NCBI GenBank assembly: GCA_034110465.1
Contig: JAWUZD010000007.1
Span: 62,001-126,000 of the forward strand
DNA length: 64,000 nucleotides
Direction: 5' to 3'
Origin: Aurantibacter sp034110465
GTDB taxonomy: Bacteria > Bacteroidota > Bacteroidia > Flavobacteriales > Flavobacteriaceae
Below, piece by piece: positions 63,716 to 64,000 of this stretch; positions within the stretch are counted from its first letter, which is position 1, and every line of letters starts with the position of its first letter. The notes under the pieces are model-generated. The model was not told the DNA's origin. It ran no database searches and saw nothing but the letters and a program-made list of their open reading frames with translations. A program made the position numbers and the translations under genes.

Positions 63716-64000
63716 TTATATCTCCTCAATCAAATCTTTATAGTCCCATTTTTCTGGAATTATGTTTAATTTAAATAATTCGTCTTGTACTTTTTCAACT
63801 GTTTTTTTGGTAATTTTTTCTTGAGACCATTCGGTTAAACTTAACCATTCTTGTACATCTTCAAGCTCTTGTTCATAACGGTTTGCAATTGTTGTATCTA
63901 TACAAGGAATTTGTTTAAACTCTTCTGTAGTCGTATTTACAATATCTAAAATGGTTTTAACATCTGCTTTGTTGGTTTTTAAAAAATCTTCTCTTATAGC
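63716..64000 (-). CDS. C-terminal part of an unidentified protein (cut by window end)
   Basis: A minus-strand frame enters at the window end and stops at 63716-63718, giving the last 94 residues: starting AIREDFLKTNKADVKTILD, then RYEQELEDVQEWLSLTEW and PEKWDYKDLIEEI at the end. Charged and helical, without a signal I can name. It recalls the C-terminus of flavobacterial substrate-binding-like proteins, but I am unsure. The rest lies outside the window. Confidence 0.65.
   Translation of the reverse strand, partial: AIREDFLKTNKADVKTILDIVNTTTEEFKQIPCIDTTIANRYEQELEDVQEWLSLTEWSQEKITKKTVEKVQDELFKLNIIPEKWDYKDLIEEI

Noticed and set aside
1..64000. CRISPR arrays, tRNA genes, prophage or insertion sequences
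   Set aside because: I saw no regularly spaced repeats, no tRNA cloverleaf with CCA-type ends and no transposase or phage structural gene.

Overview
The window looks like a chromosomal segment of a marine-type member of the Flavobacteriaceae (phylum Bacteroidota). Four things support this. The DNA is strongly AT-rich. Several genes belong to families typical of Bacteroidota (DUF4835/PorD, DUF4834, DUF3822, DUF4126, DUF3667, CarboxypepD_reg TonB receptors). Promoters fit the Bacteroidota pattern TTTG-N19-TAnnTTTG instead of the proteobacterial -35/-10. Clear Shine-Dalgarno sequences are mostly absent. I cannot name the genus. No tRNA, rRNA, CRISPR array, prophage or insertion sequence was seen; the only structural RNA gene is the SRP RNA.

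Layout. 1-6.1 kb: ligA, a 5'-nucleotidase split into two lipoprotein-like genes in reversed domain order, then a unit with a DUF6913-like gene, dapA and a KirBac-type K+ channel. 6.4-10.7 kb: a tight three-gene operon of a large P-loop ATPase, a short MscS-like membrane protein and a cation/proton antiporter, with no established joint function. 10.9-16.8 kb: a housekeeping run, bamD, rpoZ, coaBC, porD, recN, fabI. 16.9-17.5 kb: a small TonB-domain lipoprotein gene flanked by matching inverted and direct repeats, a possible mobile gene cassette. 17.5-21.5 kb: minus-strand envelope genes (beta-helix lipoprotein, thioesterase, carboxypeptidase-regulatory protein, glutaminyl cyclase). 21.5 kb: SRP RNA. 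21.8-30.6 kb: an SDR, a fructose-6-phosphate aldolase/transaldolase, an M28 peptidase, DUF3108, rsmD with DUF3822, a Dda/RecD-like helicase, DUF4126.

30.6-33.8 kb: kdsB, a HAD hydrolase, kdnB and an acyltransferase, pointing to 8-amino-Kdo lipid A/LPS synthesis. 33.9-40.5 kb: a TonB-dependent receptor, arsC-like gene, a nested palindromic repeat, prfB with its programmed +1 frameshift, threonine aldolase, an accessory HEPN-like gene and ybaB. 40.6-47.8 kb: oligopeptidase B, then a cysteine-synthase-like enzyme and an alpha-oxoamine synthase that together fit the first two steps of sulfonolipid (capnine) synthesis, with a convergent GNAT-fold gene and an outer-membrane protein. 47.9-57.1 kb: a cell-surface glycan block (YfhO, glycosyltransferases, a Wzx-like flippase, a GT-C protein) interspersed with two paralogous secreted proteins built from 16-residue repeats. 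57.3-64 kb: DUF3667, uvrA, an ECF sigma factor followed by a 46-codon microprotein gene, a hypothetical gene, a stop-interrupted lipoprotein gene and the end of an unidentified gene.

Much of the non-housekeeping content concerns the envelope: lipoprotein and beta-barrel assembly, unusual LPS sugar, sulfonolipids (linked to gliding in Flavobacterium) and surface polysaccharide. The most promising places for new biology are the ATPase/MscS-like/antiporter operon, the cassette-like gene at 16.9 kb, the 16-residue-repeat paralogs and the interrupted lipoprotein with a terminator-like hairpin at 63.6 kb.
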